From: Paenibacillus sp. RC334
Lineage (GTDB): Bacteria > Bacillota > Bacilli > Paenibacillales > Paenibacillaceae
NCBI RefSeq assembly: GCF_030034735.1
Contig: NZ_CP125370.1
Coordinates: 3,968,001 to 4,032,000 of the forward strand
Length of the DNA stretch: 64,000 nt
Direction: 5' to 3'
Shown here: positions 53,609 through 62,285 of the stretch, piece after piece
How the letters are laid out: each line of letters opens with the position of its first letter
Position numbering within the stretch: the stretch's first letter is position 1
The notes under the pieces: model-generated
The model's database searches: none
What the model was told of the DNA's origin: nothing
The model's input: the letters and a program-made list of their open reading frames with translations, nothing else
Translations under genes and position numbers: made by a program

Positions 53609-55813
53609 CTACAATTCAATTTGATCGCTTATATCACTAATGACCTCTCGCCAACATTGCTCCCGTTGGTTGTCCAGTACATGATATACTTCCTCATCCA
53701 ATACCTTGTATCGTTCACTTAATTCAGGCGAAAGGTGAAGCATTCGCTGACGTACACGTTCTTCCCAATGGGCTTCACGTAGAATTTCCTTCATTATTTT
53801 TTGCTCGACACGTTGTTGAATGCTTTGTTCCAAGCTACGAGTAAGCGTTTCTAAATCTGGAATGACCTTGCCTTTATCATACTCAGACATCTTCCTTTCC
53901 AGCCAAGAAACAAATAACTCAGAATCCATAGCGTTCAACTCGACTCGATTCGTTTGTAGCCAATCTTTCCATTCGCCAGCTACATAACCCGCTACAGGTT
54001 TCTCGTCTCTCTTCCTTTCTAACTTTTCTACTTCTAGACCCATATGAACAGCTTCCTCTGGATCAAGTCCCAAATTAATCACTCGTACTTTTCGACCTGG
54101 GCGAGCTTTCGTCTCCTCAACCAATGTCTCATAGATTTTAGTTCCAGCAGCATCAGCGTCATGGATACAGAAGAATTGCAGTTCCTCCTCGGTTTCCCCT
54201 AACATATCCAGCAAATCCTTAACGGCTCGACTGGCATATCCCTTCGACGTGACCAATGCACAATCATACCGTTCAGGAAATTTGGCCTGTTTTAATAATG
54301 GGAATAAACCTTCCTTTTCGCAATATAGGATTTTATTAAATGTCCAATTCGGTCGACTATAGTTCTGAACCGTCAATGTACCAATAGGAATCTCCTCACC
54401 TGTATGAGGGTGATACAATACACCTCGATTATCCCGATACAAATTTGGAATCTCTCCACATTCATTTTCATAGTTGGTAATGATTCCACAAAAATGTCCA
54501 TATTCAAGCTGCCGACCTAACTCTGAAATGATGTAAGGACGAATGGCATAATACAGTTGGCGTAAGCTGAAGGGATACTTACCGTTACCACTTGCTTTGT
54601 CGATGGCTGCTTGCAAATGAATCAGGATGATATCCTTCTGTGACTTCTTCTTATCCGTTTTGCTTATATGTTTCTTCGCTCGTTTTGCTGCCTTCTGAAT
54701 AGCTTCTTTAATTTCATTCTTCATCCAATTTAAATCAGGCTCCTTACCATCACTCACAATCGGCATATAAGGAGTCGTGATATTCAGAATAATGTGGCAA
54801 GGCTTTATTGCAAATTTTTCATAGAAGCCACTTGCGAATACAGTAACTGATTTTTTATCTACGCTAAGTTGGTTCCATCCTGTAGTTGGAGATTTATTGA
54901 CGAGGATATCCAGTCCAGAAGACTTATTGAAATCAACCCAAGCTTCAACTGTAAACGGGATTTCGGCGTCATATATTCCTCTACCACTTTTCACTGTAAA
55001 TTCACCGCTGGACTTGTAATATTCATAACCCGTTATTCCATTCATACTACTGTAACGAGATCCATTGACCTGTTTACTGTGATTCCGAATCGCACCAAGC
55101 AATAATTCCGTTTCATCAAACAAAAGCGATTGAACCAATTTGTTTTTATAGTCGCTTGCCACTTTTCCAGCTTTCGTCCCTGTGCAACCATCAAACTCTG
55201 CAACCAACTCGCGTACACTACCTGTATAACCTTGGCACAATTCATAAAATGCTTCTGACGTGTACCAATAGCCAGATGTTCTCCCCTTATACTCTTCGCC
55301 TTGATTATACTGAATGGCTAATTCTGCCCAATGTAGGTCTGGCGTTAACGAATGACCAAATTGAATCTCAATCTTCGTTCCCGTATGAGGAGAATCGCCT
55401 ACTTGCTTAACCGTAGAAGTTCCATCTGCTTGGAAATGAATCTGATATCGGTGTCCTTGTGTGGATACGTATAAACTCCCACCTGAAGCGATAACAGCAC
55501 CCGATACGACACGAAGTCCATTTCCCAATGCACCCCGAGTTGGCATCCGTAATATTTTACTGGACAGAAACGGACGATTAATGGAGAATAGCTTGGGCAA
55601 TAATTCAGGATTGATCCCCTCACCCTGATCCTTCACATAGAATCCATTCGGTTCCACATATCCCACTTCACAGTATCCACAATGATCCAGAGCGTTATCT
55701 GCCAACTCTTTCGCAACCAATAGTCCAAGTTTGTCCCGGCTGACCCCGGCTTTCTGTGGTAGTGTTTCTAAATTTCTAAATTTTGTCCAATCCTGAGTTG
55801 TGATCAAATCCAA
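53609..55813 (-). CDS. topoisomerase VIII: single-chain Top6B-Top6A fusion
   Basis: 734-aa type IIB topoisomerase; numbers below count from the in-frame TTG at 55861. The GHKL ATPase comes first: N-box ELADNALDH (52-60), G1 VKDQGEG (76-82), G2 GALGNGL (110-116), and a transducer with the switch-lysine motif VNKSPTT (322-328). The Top6A half has the catalytic tyrosine in FSLRQLYYAIRP (437 or 438) and a Toprim with Glu in CEKEG (514-518) and HDADAAG (568-574). I prefer the TTG at 55813, since AAGGGAGAG precedes it. Fused enzymes of this kind were described as Topo VIII on plasmids and integrated elements of Archaea and Bacteria, including Paenibacillus. It would decatenate or relax element DNA during replication. 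Confidence 0.9.
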   Translation of the reverse strand: MDLITTQDWTKFRNLETLPQKAGVSRDKLGLLVAKELADNALDHCGYCEVGYVEPNGFYVKDQGEGINPELLPKLFSINRPFLSSKILRMPTRGALGNGLRVVSGAVIASGGSLYVSTQGHRYQIHFQADGTSTVKQVGDSPHTGTKIEIQFGHSLTPDLHWAELAIQYNQGEEYKGRTSGYWYTSEAFYELCQGYTGSVRELVAEFDGCTGTKAGKVASDYKNKLVQSLLFDETELLLGAIRNHSKQVNGSRYSSMNGITGYEYYKSSGEFTVKSGRGIYDAEIPFTVEAWVDFNKSSGLDILVNKSPTTGWNQLSVDKKSVTVFASGFYEKFAIKPCHIILNITTPYMPIVSDGKEPDLNWMKNEIKEAIQKAAKRAKKHISKTDKKKSQKDIILIHLQAAIDKASGNGKYPFSLRQLYYAIRPYIISELGRQLEYGHFCGIITNYENECGEIPNLYRDNRGVLYHPHTGEEIPIGTLTVQNYSRPNWTFNKILYCEKEGLFPLLKQAKFPERYDCALVTSKGYASRAVKDLLDMLGETEEELQFFCIHDADAAGTKIYETLVEETKARPGRKVRVINLGLDPEEAVHMGLEVEKLERKRDEKPVAGYVAGEWKDWLQTNRVELNAMDSELFVSWLERKMSEYDKGKVIPDLETLTRSLEQSIQQRVEQKIMKEILREAHWEERVRQRMLHLSPELSERYKVLDEEVYHVLDNQREQCWREVISDISDQIEL

Positions 55814-56387
55814 GTTTAAAATCTCTCCCTTTTCGATTTTTTTGAGCAAGATTAATTTCAATATGAAACATGAAAATTTTAAAGCGATAATCTATAGCTC
55901 TATTAAATTCGCCGTTGAATAGAACGTGTATTCACATCACGACCTCTCTACGGGCTGACAAGCCCTGTGCGAAGCACACTACTACATCAATAGTCTATTT
56001 AATAAATTCTCTAATCATTATGTAAAATTAGTTTTAATGGAACTTTATATTATTCATCTACTCGTGGGATAGGGGAAACTCAAAACCGCGATAAAACCAC
56101 TTCGCTGCGCTTCGTAAACGGTAGTATCGCCTGCCCCCGTTTCCCCTCCCACACCCAACCCCTTTGTGGCTAATTAAGTTCACTTTTTCGTAATTTTCTA
56201 AGTTTCCTTAATTCATAAAACGGTTGATTTTATTGACTTTACTATCATCTGGACAGCAAATCATGGATACATGTATATATATAGCATTACTCCACAATTT
56301 GCTGTCCGAGATTAAAAAATCCTTATATATACTACCTTTTTGGCAATATCGGAAATGAGAAAAATTTGATTTTTTTGTTACAACCGA
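55814..56387. other. 574-bp noncoding region rich in stem-loops
   Basis: No gene. It holds two tight hairpins at 55952-55978 (GGGCT-gaca-AGCCC; TGTGC-gaa-GCACA), a nested structure at 56064-56152 (outer GTGGGATAGGGGAAAC/GTTTCCCCTCCCAC, inner GCGATA/TATCGC), and an inverted repeat GGACAGCAAAT/ATTTGCTGTCC at 56251-56307. A weak LexA-like sequence lies at 55921-55934. The concentration of structure between replication-type genes suggests an origin, a transfer site or a structured RNA. Confidence 0.6.
56251..56307. repeat. 11-bp perfect inverted repeat
   Basis: GGACAGCAAAT (56251-56261) and ATTTGCTGTCC (56297-56307) with a 35-bp AT-rich centre. It lies just beyond the stop of the helicase gene. 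Confidence 0.8.
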
Positions 56388-57986
56388 CTATTCGTTAAAT
56401 TTGCTGACTAACCAATATCGCTTCCCTTTATGGGGATTGTTGCTTCCATCTTCTAACTTTTTTCGGTTATCTGGAAAACTAGCAATCGCATATTTTAATT
56501 GATTCGATTGGAGGTAGGACTGTAATTGGCTAATATCCTTTTGTAATCTGCCTCGATAATCCTTGATATCAAATTTCTCAATGACTTGATTTTTACCGTC
56601 TTTGTATATTCTTTTACCGACTATCGTGTCTAAATAGCTACATAATTCTTCTTGCTCAAATCGTTTCTCAATCAACATGATTTTATTTTTATGTAATAAG
56701 TTCGAAATGTACATCATATAGGCATCGCTTTCCTTTCTCCCTCCAGTTTCTTCCCTAAAATTATTGGTTTCTCTGTTCTGATCCAGCATTGCTTTGATCC
56801 GATCTCTCATAGCTACAGCTTGAAGATATTTAACTCTAGACACTGTCTTCTTTGATATATATTTGCCATCACTTATTGCGTTGTCTTTAATGATGTAATT
56901 GGATTCCCTCGAAAATTTCCCCACTAGCTTTTTCCATTCTTGAACTCCACCTTTGATAAAAGCGTCAGCCTCATCCAGTTTCTTCTGGACAGTTCTCAAG
57001 TAATTATTCAAATTCCTATTGTTTCTATTCAGCAACACCACATGAACCTTATCCTGGTCATTCTTGAATCTCTTTCGCCCAATACACTGTAGCATCGTAT
57101 CCACGTCAAATATATCGCATACAATTAATTTTATGTGCTCATCCTTCAAATCAAAACCATTATCAAGCACCGTCGTCGTGAATAGATATTTACAGTCAAA
57201 CCTATTTTGCTTGACCATGGACTCCACTTGATCATTGTCTACATGTTTGAGATACTTTCTGTTTTTGCTGCCGCTTTGGCTACATACGAATAATGAATCG
57301 TCATACTTCTGGTAAAGCTCAAAAGCCTTTTGGATCGTGTCTGCAAAATATATAATTTTATCGTTAGCTTTATTGAATTTGCGCTCAATCCATTTTTCTA
57401 CTGCATAAAAGTCTGTATAAAAGGATAACGATGCAATTTGATTGAATTTCCTTGGAATGGTATACGTCCATATCTTATTCCCGGTTCGTTTGAGCTTACG
57501 TCTGTATTGATCCTTTATGTAAGAGAATAACACATGACCCGTTGCGGACATAAAAATCCTAATTTGAGATTGTAGACCGAGTATAGCTTGAAGGGAATCA
57601 TCCGAATTATCATTAAATCCACTGTCCGTAGTAAAGTAATGTGATTCATCACACACGATGTATGTATATGGAGAAAAATCGTACTCCTCGTCATTGTTTA
57701 GCTGGTTCTCAATCGTTTGATATAATTCAACTTTGATTCTTGAGAATAATGAATTGTCGATAGCTTCTTTATTCTGTTTATACAGGTTCTTTCGATTAAC
57801 TAATAAAAGTATGTTCACATTTTGCTGATCCGCTAGTTGTTCCAGCTTGTGTCGAATAAAATAGGATTTACCTGATGCTGTCCCACTGCTAATTAAAACG
57901 ATATCTCCATTTTTCCATTCAACCTCCTCCCCGTTTATCTTCTCAGTTACATTTTGCTTTGGCTTATACTCATCAATTCTCATCAA
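56388..57986 (-). CDS. SF2 DEAH-type helicase of the element
   Basis: 532-aa helicase. Walker A is ISSGTASGKSYFI near residue 33, the DEAH-like box is YIVCDESHYF near 110, motif III is FMSATG near 138, and motif VI is QCIGRKRF near 290. The spacing of the two RecA halves is complete. The C-terminal third is lysine-rich and helical without known domain. It lies between Topo VIII and the two-barrel polymerase genes, so a role in replication or transcription of the element is likely. Confidence 0.82.
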   Translation of the reverse strand: MMRIDEYKPKQNVTEKINGEEVEWKNGDIVLISSGTASGKSYFIRHKLEQLADQQNVNILLLVNRKNLYKQNKEAIDNSLFSRIKVELYQTIENQLNNDEEYDFSPYTYIVCDESHYFTTDSGFNDNSDDSLQAILGLQSQIRIFMSATGHVLFSYIKDQYRRKLKRTGNKIWTYTIPRKFNQIASLSFYTDFYAVEKWIERKFNKANDKIIYFADTIQKAFELYQKYDDSLFVCSQSGSKNRKYLKHVDNDQVESMVKQNRFDCKYLFTTTVLDNGFDLKDEHIKLIVCDIFDVDTMLQCIGRKRFKNDQDKVHVVLLNRNNRNLNNYLRTVQKKLDEADAFIKGGVQEWKKLVGKFSRESNYIIKDNAISDGKYISKKTVSRVKYLQAVAMRDRIKAMLDQNRETNNFREETGGRKESDAYMMYISNLLHKNKIMLIEKRFEQEELCSYLDTIVGKRIYKDGKNQVIEKFDIKDYRGRLQKDISQLQSYLQSNQLKYAIASFPDNRKKLEDGSNNPHKGKRYWLVSKFNE

Positions 57987-58018
57987 ATGCTCCTCACATC
58001 ATTTCTAACATCTACATT

Positions 58019-58189
58019 TTAATGATTCGTTGCTTCCCATTCATCAATGGCTACAGATAGTTCTGGTGTTTTCAGATACATGGAAAATAAAACATTCGCC
58101 TTATAGTGTCGTGCCTTCGTTATAAACGAAAATCCCTTACTCGTCAGATAATTAAACAAATGGATATCATAACAATAAAAGTAGCTCAT
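58019..58189 (-). CDS. small phage protein, 56 aa (DUF5659-like)
   Basis: ATG at 58189 with AGGAGT upstream. It begins MSYFYCYDIHLFNYLTSKGF and continues FITKARHY... to an acidic end. The pattern of an aromatic start, a helix, then a G-F-x-F-I strand resembles DUF5659, a small phage family. Between helicase and polymerase genes. Confidence 0.5.
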   Translation of the reverse strand: MSYFYCYDIHLFNYLTSKGFSFITKARHYKANVLFSMYLKTPELSVAIDEWEATNH

Positions 58190-58235
58190 TCAGATTTACT
58201 CCTGTCATTGTGGAATTGCACCCATAAAGCAGGTG

Positions 58236-58263
58236 TCACCTAAGCGCCCGTGTTAACAGGCGC
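58236..58263 (-). promoter_or_regulatory. hairpin before the 56-codon gene
   Basis: Minus strand GCGCCTGT-TAAC-ACGGGCGC forms an eight-pair stem with one G-T pair. No T run follows, so it is more likely an operator or RNA element than a terminator. Confidence 0.4.
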
Positions 58264-58289
58264 CTATCATGACAGACCTATGATTTAAT

Positions 58290-60359
58290 TTATTCGATAT
58301 GGACTATCGCCTTAAAGCTTGATTTCGCGACTTTCTCAATAGTTAAAAATTCAATTGCTGCTCCATCAAAATCCAGTAAGGATAATCCCTCATCTCGGCG
58401 AATCACCTGATCTCTTGGAATTATACATTTCCTTTCTCCATGCTCATCTACAATATGAACATAGCAATGCTCGACCACCTGAATCTGTAATTTTTTGCCC
58501 AATACCTGGTCAGCTACCGACTGCGATTCTTCCTCCGATTTTTTCAATGTGCTGAAGCCGAGCGAATAATTCCTCAATATTCGTCTTGTACTTTTCTCGT
58601 CCAACAGGGAAGGCGTATTACTGGTTTGTACTACGGTTTCCCGTTCAGCTTCGTACCCAATAAAAAATTGTCCCATAATCTCAAATAATGAATACACACC
58701 ATCCCGCACATGGAATGGAAACTCCAGATCATCTATTATAGCCATGCCAGCTTGAATGGTAAGCTCTTTGCCTTCTACAATTCGATTCGTAAGCCGGTTC
58801 ACCTTTCGTACTTCCTTTTTCATCACATTTTCATGCTGCTTTAGATTTTCCAGTAGTCCATCTACAAACGGCCATGCAAAGGAGTATGTTCTGTAGTTTT
58901 GATAAGCGATCTCGACAGCAACACTGGCAAGTATCGAAGGATAAGGACAGATCTCTTCACACCGAGTTTTGTATTCCTCTCTTAACCTGGCGTATTCAGT
59001 ACTGATCGCTTTCCGAGTATCATTATCTCGTTCCCATTTTTTTAGCTCATTAAATTGCATACGTCGATAATCAATTGGTGTTTTCTGCTCATTGTATTCT
59101 GTATACAACGGTTCAATACGAGCCAGATAATCCAGAAACTTGCACTGGCTAACCTTCCTCATATCCTGTAACAGTTGTCTCGTACTCTCGATGCCCAAAA
59201 TCGACTGATCCAGTTTGCCATCTTTCATGTTAAACTTGTCATCTATGTACTTCTCTGCCACAACGCAAAACTGGTTAAACGGTGATTTTTTCGAGTACTG
59301 ATAATCATCCGCTTTGCCACCATTAACGAAACGAAAGAAATACGGCATTTGGGTAGCCAGACGATCCAACACAAATGGAATCTCTACCTCTAGCCCATTT
59401 TTGGTCGCATCAATGATTTGGCCTTGGAGGAATTTGAGGACAGAGTTTTCCAAAACCCGTGCTTGCAGGTTTCCTTCCTCCAAGGCTAAATTCTGAAAAT
59501 ACGTATTCACATTCGTACATCTACCCGTCAGGTTATGTAGACTTTTCAGCTCCATCTTGACGATACTGTCCATATTATTCGGTACTGGAGCAGCTACTTT
59601 TTTATCATCCTCATTGATGATGGTAGGAGCATCAATCACGACTGAGAGTATGGTGGGATCGTTGGTACAGAGAGCCGTATCTCCATCCACATCTCCGAGT
59701 CCAAGTCTTGCCAGTGTTAAATCACAACAGTTCAGCACAATCATATTATCTAAATGACGTATATATCGGTTATGTACTTGTACAAAATCTAGCTTGCCAA
59801 CTTCATTAAATATGGTTAGCGGTGACCGAAATAGCGCATGCATTCCACGTTTCCGATTCATAAAAGCCTGGTTCTTCTTCAATATACCTGTTACTGGTTT
59901 TCCACTGGCATGCTCCATAAACGCAATCGGATCGTTGGTTAGATAAAAGTAGCTACCTCGAATCGGGATACGACCTTTCAACATATCCTGTACTTTCAGC
60001 ATGGCTTGCTTCACGATGAATTTACGGACATTACCGTCATACAGCATCAATTCATTCAAATCGATAGCTTGGATAATTTCATTTATAAACTCTTTCTTCT
60101 GTCCCCGTTCTATTTCATCTTCCTGTTCGTCGGGTTCCTCGTCAACATCTTTAGGTTCATCATCTTCTTGGACTAGCATATGTAGGAACGCTTTCGTGTA
60201 AGCAATATCTCGAAGCCACTTTCCATGGGTGTCATTTTTTTGTCCATGTAGTACACGTTTGATGACATCCATGAGAGGCGTAGCTAATTGAAATAAATCG
60301 TTCAGCGTGAGATTAAGCGCATGAATATATTGGTATGTCAGTGGTGTGTAGGCGTTCAT
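58290..60359 (-). CDS. two-barrel RNA polymerase, second half (catalytic DxDGD barrel)
   Basis: 689-aa protein. At residues 223-227 it has D-V-D-G-D (in LARLGLGDVDGDTAL), the metal-binding loop of the beta-prime double-psi barrel in cellular RNA polymerase and of RdRP/QDE-1 and YonO enzymes. Upstream, FRSPLTIFNEVGKLDF (177-192) matches the conserved RNP...hPGD stretch of RdRPs, and IRHLDNMIVLN the strand before the loop. The remaining 460 residues are helical, with a C-terminal beta tail. An acidic linker lies at 65-85. It lies six bases after the gene for the other barrel. The three aspartates make it very likely catalytic; template (DNA or RNA) is unknown. Confidence 0.82.
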   Translation of the reverse strand: MNAYTPLTYQYIHALNLTLNDLFQLATPLMDVIKRVLHGQKNDTHGKWLRDIAYTKAFLHMLVQEDDEPKDVDEEPDEQEDEIERGQKKEFINEIIQAIDLNELMLYDGNVRKFIVKQAMLKVQDMLKGRIPIRGSYFYLTNDPIAFMEHASGKPVTGILKKNQAFMNRKRGMHALFRSPLTIFNEVGKLDFVQVHNRYIRHLDNMIVLNCCDLTLARLGLGDVDGDTALCTNDPTILSVVIDAPTIINEDDKKVAAPVPNNMDSIVKMELKSLHNLTGRCTNVNTYFQNLALEEGNLQARVLENSVLKFLQGQIIDATKNGLEVEIPFVLDRLATQMPYFFRFVNGGKADDYQYSKKSPFNQFCVVAEKYIDDKFNMKDGKLDQSILGIESTRQLLQDMRKVSQCKFLDYLARIEPLYTEYNEQKTPIDYRRMQFNELKKWERDNDTRKAISTEYARLREEYKTRCEEICPYPSILASVAVEIAYQNYRTYSFAWPFVDGLLENLKQHENVMKKEVRKVNRLTNRIVEGKELTIQAGMAIIDDLEFPFHVRDGVYSLFEIMGQFFIGYEAERETVVQTSNTPSLLDEKSTRRILRNYSLGFSTLKKSEEESQSVADQVLGKKLQIQVVEHCYVHIVDEHGERKCIIPRDQVIRRDEGLSLLDFDGAAIEFLTIEKVAKSSFKAIVHIE

Positions 60360-60365
60360 TTGGTA

Positions 60366-61688
60366 TTATGGCTTCGCATAGTTCGCTACCCAAAAGTGAT
60401 TATGATTATGTACTTTCAGTAATGCTTCGTATTCCGTTATATTTTCAAACAAACACTTAGGCTTTGCTTCTCCCTCACTGTATTGATGCCAAGCTTTGAA
60501 GCAGGATTTGGTGAGGATGAGATCAATAAGACGACCCTGTTTGTCGATGATCGGCTGTAATTCACCAAAAACATCCTTTATCTCGGTCACGTTGTTTTCC
60601 TTGAACCATTTCATCAGATCGAATCGGATAAAGTTACCTTTAATATATGGAAGTCTTCCTTGAACTGCATTGGGTGAATAGGATAGGTTCAGACGTTGTC
60701 CAATACAATCGGCAAACTGAAAACTCATTAAACCTTGACCATCGAAAAATTGAACATTCTTATTTTCATACTGTGGATATTCGACTCGCTTAAAGCCGAT
60801 GGATTGTTCATTGATTGCTATGATTGGGATTTCTTCCGTCTGCTCGATGGAATAGCAAGGGTATAGTTCGTCATTATACGTAACTGAACGAGCAGGAAAA
60901 GAAATTGCTTCTAGCTTCACACGACGATTCTTTTTATTCCATCCATTGAAGGTTTTGAAATCTGATTGATCAGGATTAGACTTCGTGCGACCATTCCACG
61001 AGATCGTTTTATTCGGTATACGTTCTAACTTATGTAATTGTTCCTTAGATGGTTTCAATTCTTTCTTCGCTTTGAAATATTCACGTTGCTTCATCTTTTC
61101 ATCGAATATCAACTTCTGTTGCTCCAAATCTTCAGCACACTTTTCCACTTTCCATACATCCTCAATGATCGTATCTTTTTCATAATCGGGAATGACGACA
61201 ATACGAGGGATATAAGGCACTCGCTGTGCTGCTGAACGACTCACACCAAGTGCAGCTTCCCACTTATGGATATTGGTGAGTGGTGGCATTTTGCCGAGTG
61301 TAATGCGTCGATACAGATCAGCAACATATTCTTCTTGGATGAATTCTGTTCTCTGAGTACGTCCCATCGCAGGTGACTTAATCGAACGGACATATTTCTC
61401 TCCATTACAGTAGATGCCCTCTCGTAGCATACGTTCAAACAAAGCAAGTTGGGATGGATCATCTTCGTCAATTTGATCAGCTTTGAGCATAAAGATGACA
61501 TCAGTAACATCGGTGGAAGGATCACATTCTGCTACGACTCGTTTGAGTTGATCGAGATAGATGCTGTTCGATACGGTGATGAGACGAGTGCTGGATTGCG
61601 GAGCACAAAGTTGGTCGCCTACATGAGTGATTTCGTTAAAGTGGAACAGTTTGATTTGGTATTGATTTCGTGTTGGATTAGTGGACAA
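60366..61688 (-). CDS. two-barrel RNA polymerase, first half (beta-like barrel)
   Basis: 440-aa protein with TTG start behind AGGAGG. Residues 315-320 (FDGQGL) and 343-351 (Q-G-R-L-P-Y-I-K-G) match the eukaryotic-type RdRP signature DGxG...QxRxxxxKG, the beta-like barrel with its invariant lysine (K350). Residues 104-117 (KSPAMGRTQRTEFI) resemble the S-x-SQLR segment of the same family. A coiled coil lies at about 181-225. In YonO and RdRPs both barrels are on one chain; here they are split over two adjacent genes. It is the first gene of the operon, behind an SOS promoter. Assignment rests on motif order, not on a database search. Confidence 0.75.
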   Translation of the reverse strand: MSTNPTRNQYQIKLFHFNEITHVGDQLCAPQSSTRLITVSNSIYLDQLKRVVAECDPSTDVTDVIFMLKADQIDEDDPSQLALFERMLREGIYCNGEKYVRSIKSPAMGRTQRTEFIQEEYVADLYRRITLGKMPPLTNIHKWEAALGVSRSAAQRVPYIPRIVVIPDYEKDTIIEDVWKVEKCAEDLEQQKLIFDEKMKQREYFKAKKELKPSKEQLHKLERIPNKTISWNGRTKSNPDQSDFKTFNGWNKKNRRVKLEAISFPARSVTYNDELYPCYSIEQTEEIPIIAINEQSIGFKRVEYPQYENKNVQFFDGQGLMSFQFADCIGQRLNLSYSPNAVQGRLPYIKGNFIRFDLMKWFKENNVTEIKDVFGELQPIIDKQGRLIDLILTKSCFKAWHQYSEGEAKPKCLFENITEYEALLKVHNHNHFWVANYAKP

Positions 61689-61770
61689 ATTTTGGCCTCC
61701 TGTTTATTGGTTTGAGTGATGTGATTGCGAACATTCTATCCTGATGTATTTTGTATCTACGCCAAAAACG

Positions 61771-61819
61771 GAAACAAACGTTCGTATTTAATTATAAGGA
61801 ATATATGTGCGCATTACAA
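61771..61819 (-). promoter_or_regulatory. SOS promoter of the split polymerase operon
   Basis: Minus strand: TTGTAA (61819-61814), 17 bases, TATAAT (61796-61791). The LexA-like 14-mer CGAACGTTTGTTTC (61784-61771) follows six bases later, over the expected start, and matches CGAACRNRYGTTYC at 13 of 14 positions. Confidence 0.75.
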
Positions 61820-61870
61820 GAGCTAATTTCGAAGAATTGTTTATATAGAGAACAAGAATTCAAGAGAAAC

Positions 61871-61900
61871 AAGAAAAGCCGAGAGTTCTAGGCTCTCAGC
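61871..61900 (-). terminator. terminator upstream of the polymerase operon
   Basis: Minus strand: GCTGAGAG, loop, CTCTCGGC, then TTTTCTTG. It isolates the SOS promoter from readthrough. Confidence 0.7.
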
Positions 61901-62193
61901 AGTCCATAACTTAGATGAAAAAAATTGAAATTATAGTACCTTATTTGCACGTTTTAATATTGTATATTTAAGACTTTACGTTTTTCATAGTGAATTGATC
62001 ACATCAACAGACTGATCAGAATGTCTATTTGAAAAAGCATATAAATGATCATAATTCCTATAAAACTGAAATCAATCCAACGAAAAAATAGCCATTAAAA
62101 TAGAAATGTGTTTCCTTCTTCTCCCAAATATTTCCCTGCACCCATCCAGGCGGGCTTCATCCAATCCGGTAAAAGCTGTCTCGGCAACAAAAT

Positions 62194-62228
62194 CCCCTCC
62201 AAGGTAAATTGTTATTACCTTGGAGGGG
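62194..62228. terminator. strong terminator of the CBASS operon
   Basis: Perfect 14-bp stem CCCCTCCAAGGTAA/TTACCTTGGAGGGG with a seven-base loop, followed by ATTTTGTT on the minus strand. Confidence 0.85.
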
Positions 62229-62285
62229 AATAAGATTGCCAACAGTGTTATCAGCAAAAAATGTATTCAAGTCCCCATAGTCCCA

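Larger units (their letters stand above)
61689..62285 (-). other. 597-bp noncoding region: SOS promoter and terminators
   Basis: No supported gene. It holds the polymerase promoter with LexA box (61771-61819), a terminator at 61871-61900 and the strong CBASS terminator at 62194-62228. A 61-codon frame at 62072-62257 spans that terminator and is not convincing. The interval 61901-62190 is AT-rich and may be the element boundary. Confidence 0.6.

Noticed and set aside
55921..55934. LexA box before Topo VIII
   Set aside because: AGAACGTGTATTCA matches the consensus at only about 10 of 14 positions and has no promoter at the right distance; kept only as a weak possibility.
62072..62257. 61-codon minus-strand frame downstream of the E2 gene
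   Set aside because: It runs through the perfect CBASS terminator hairpin and has no binding site.
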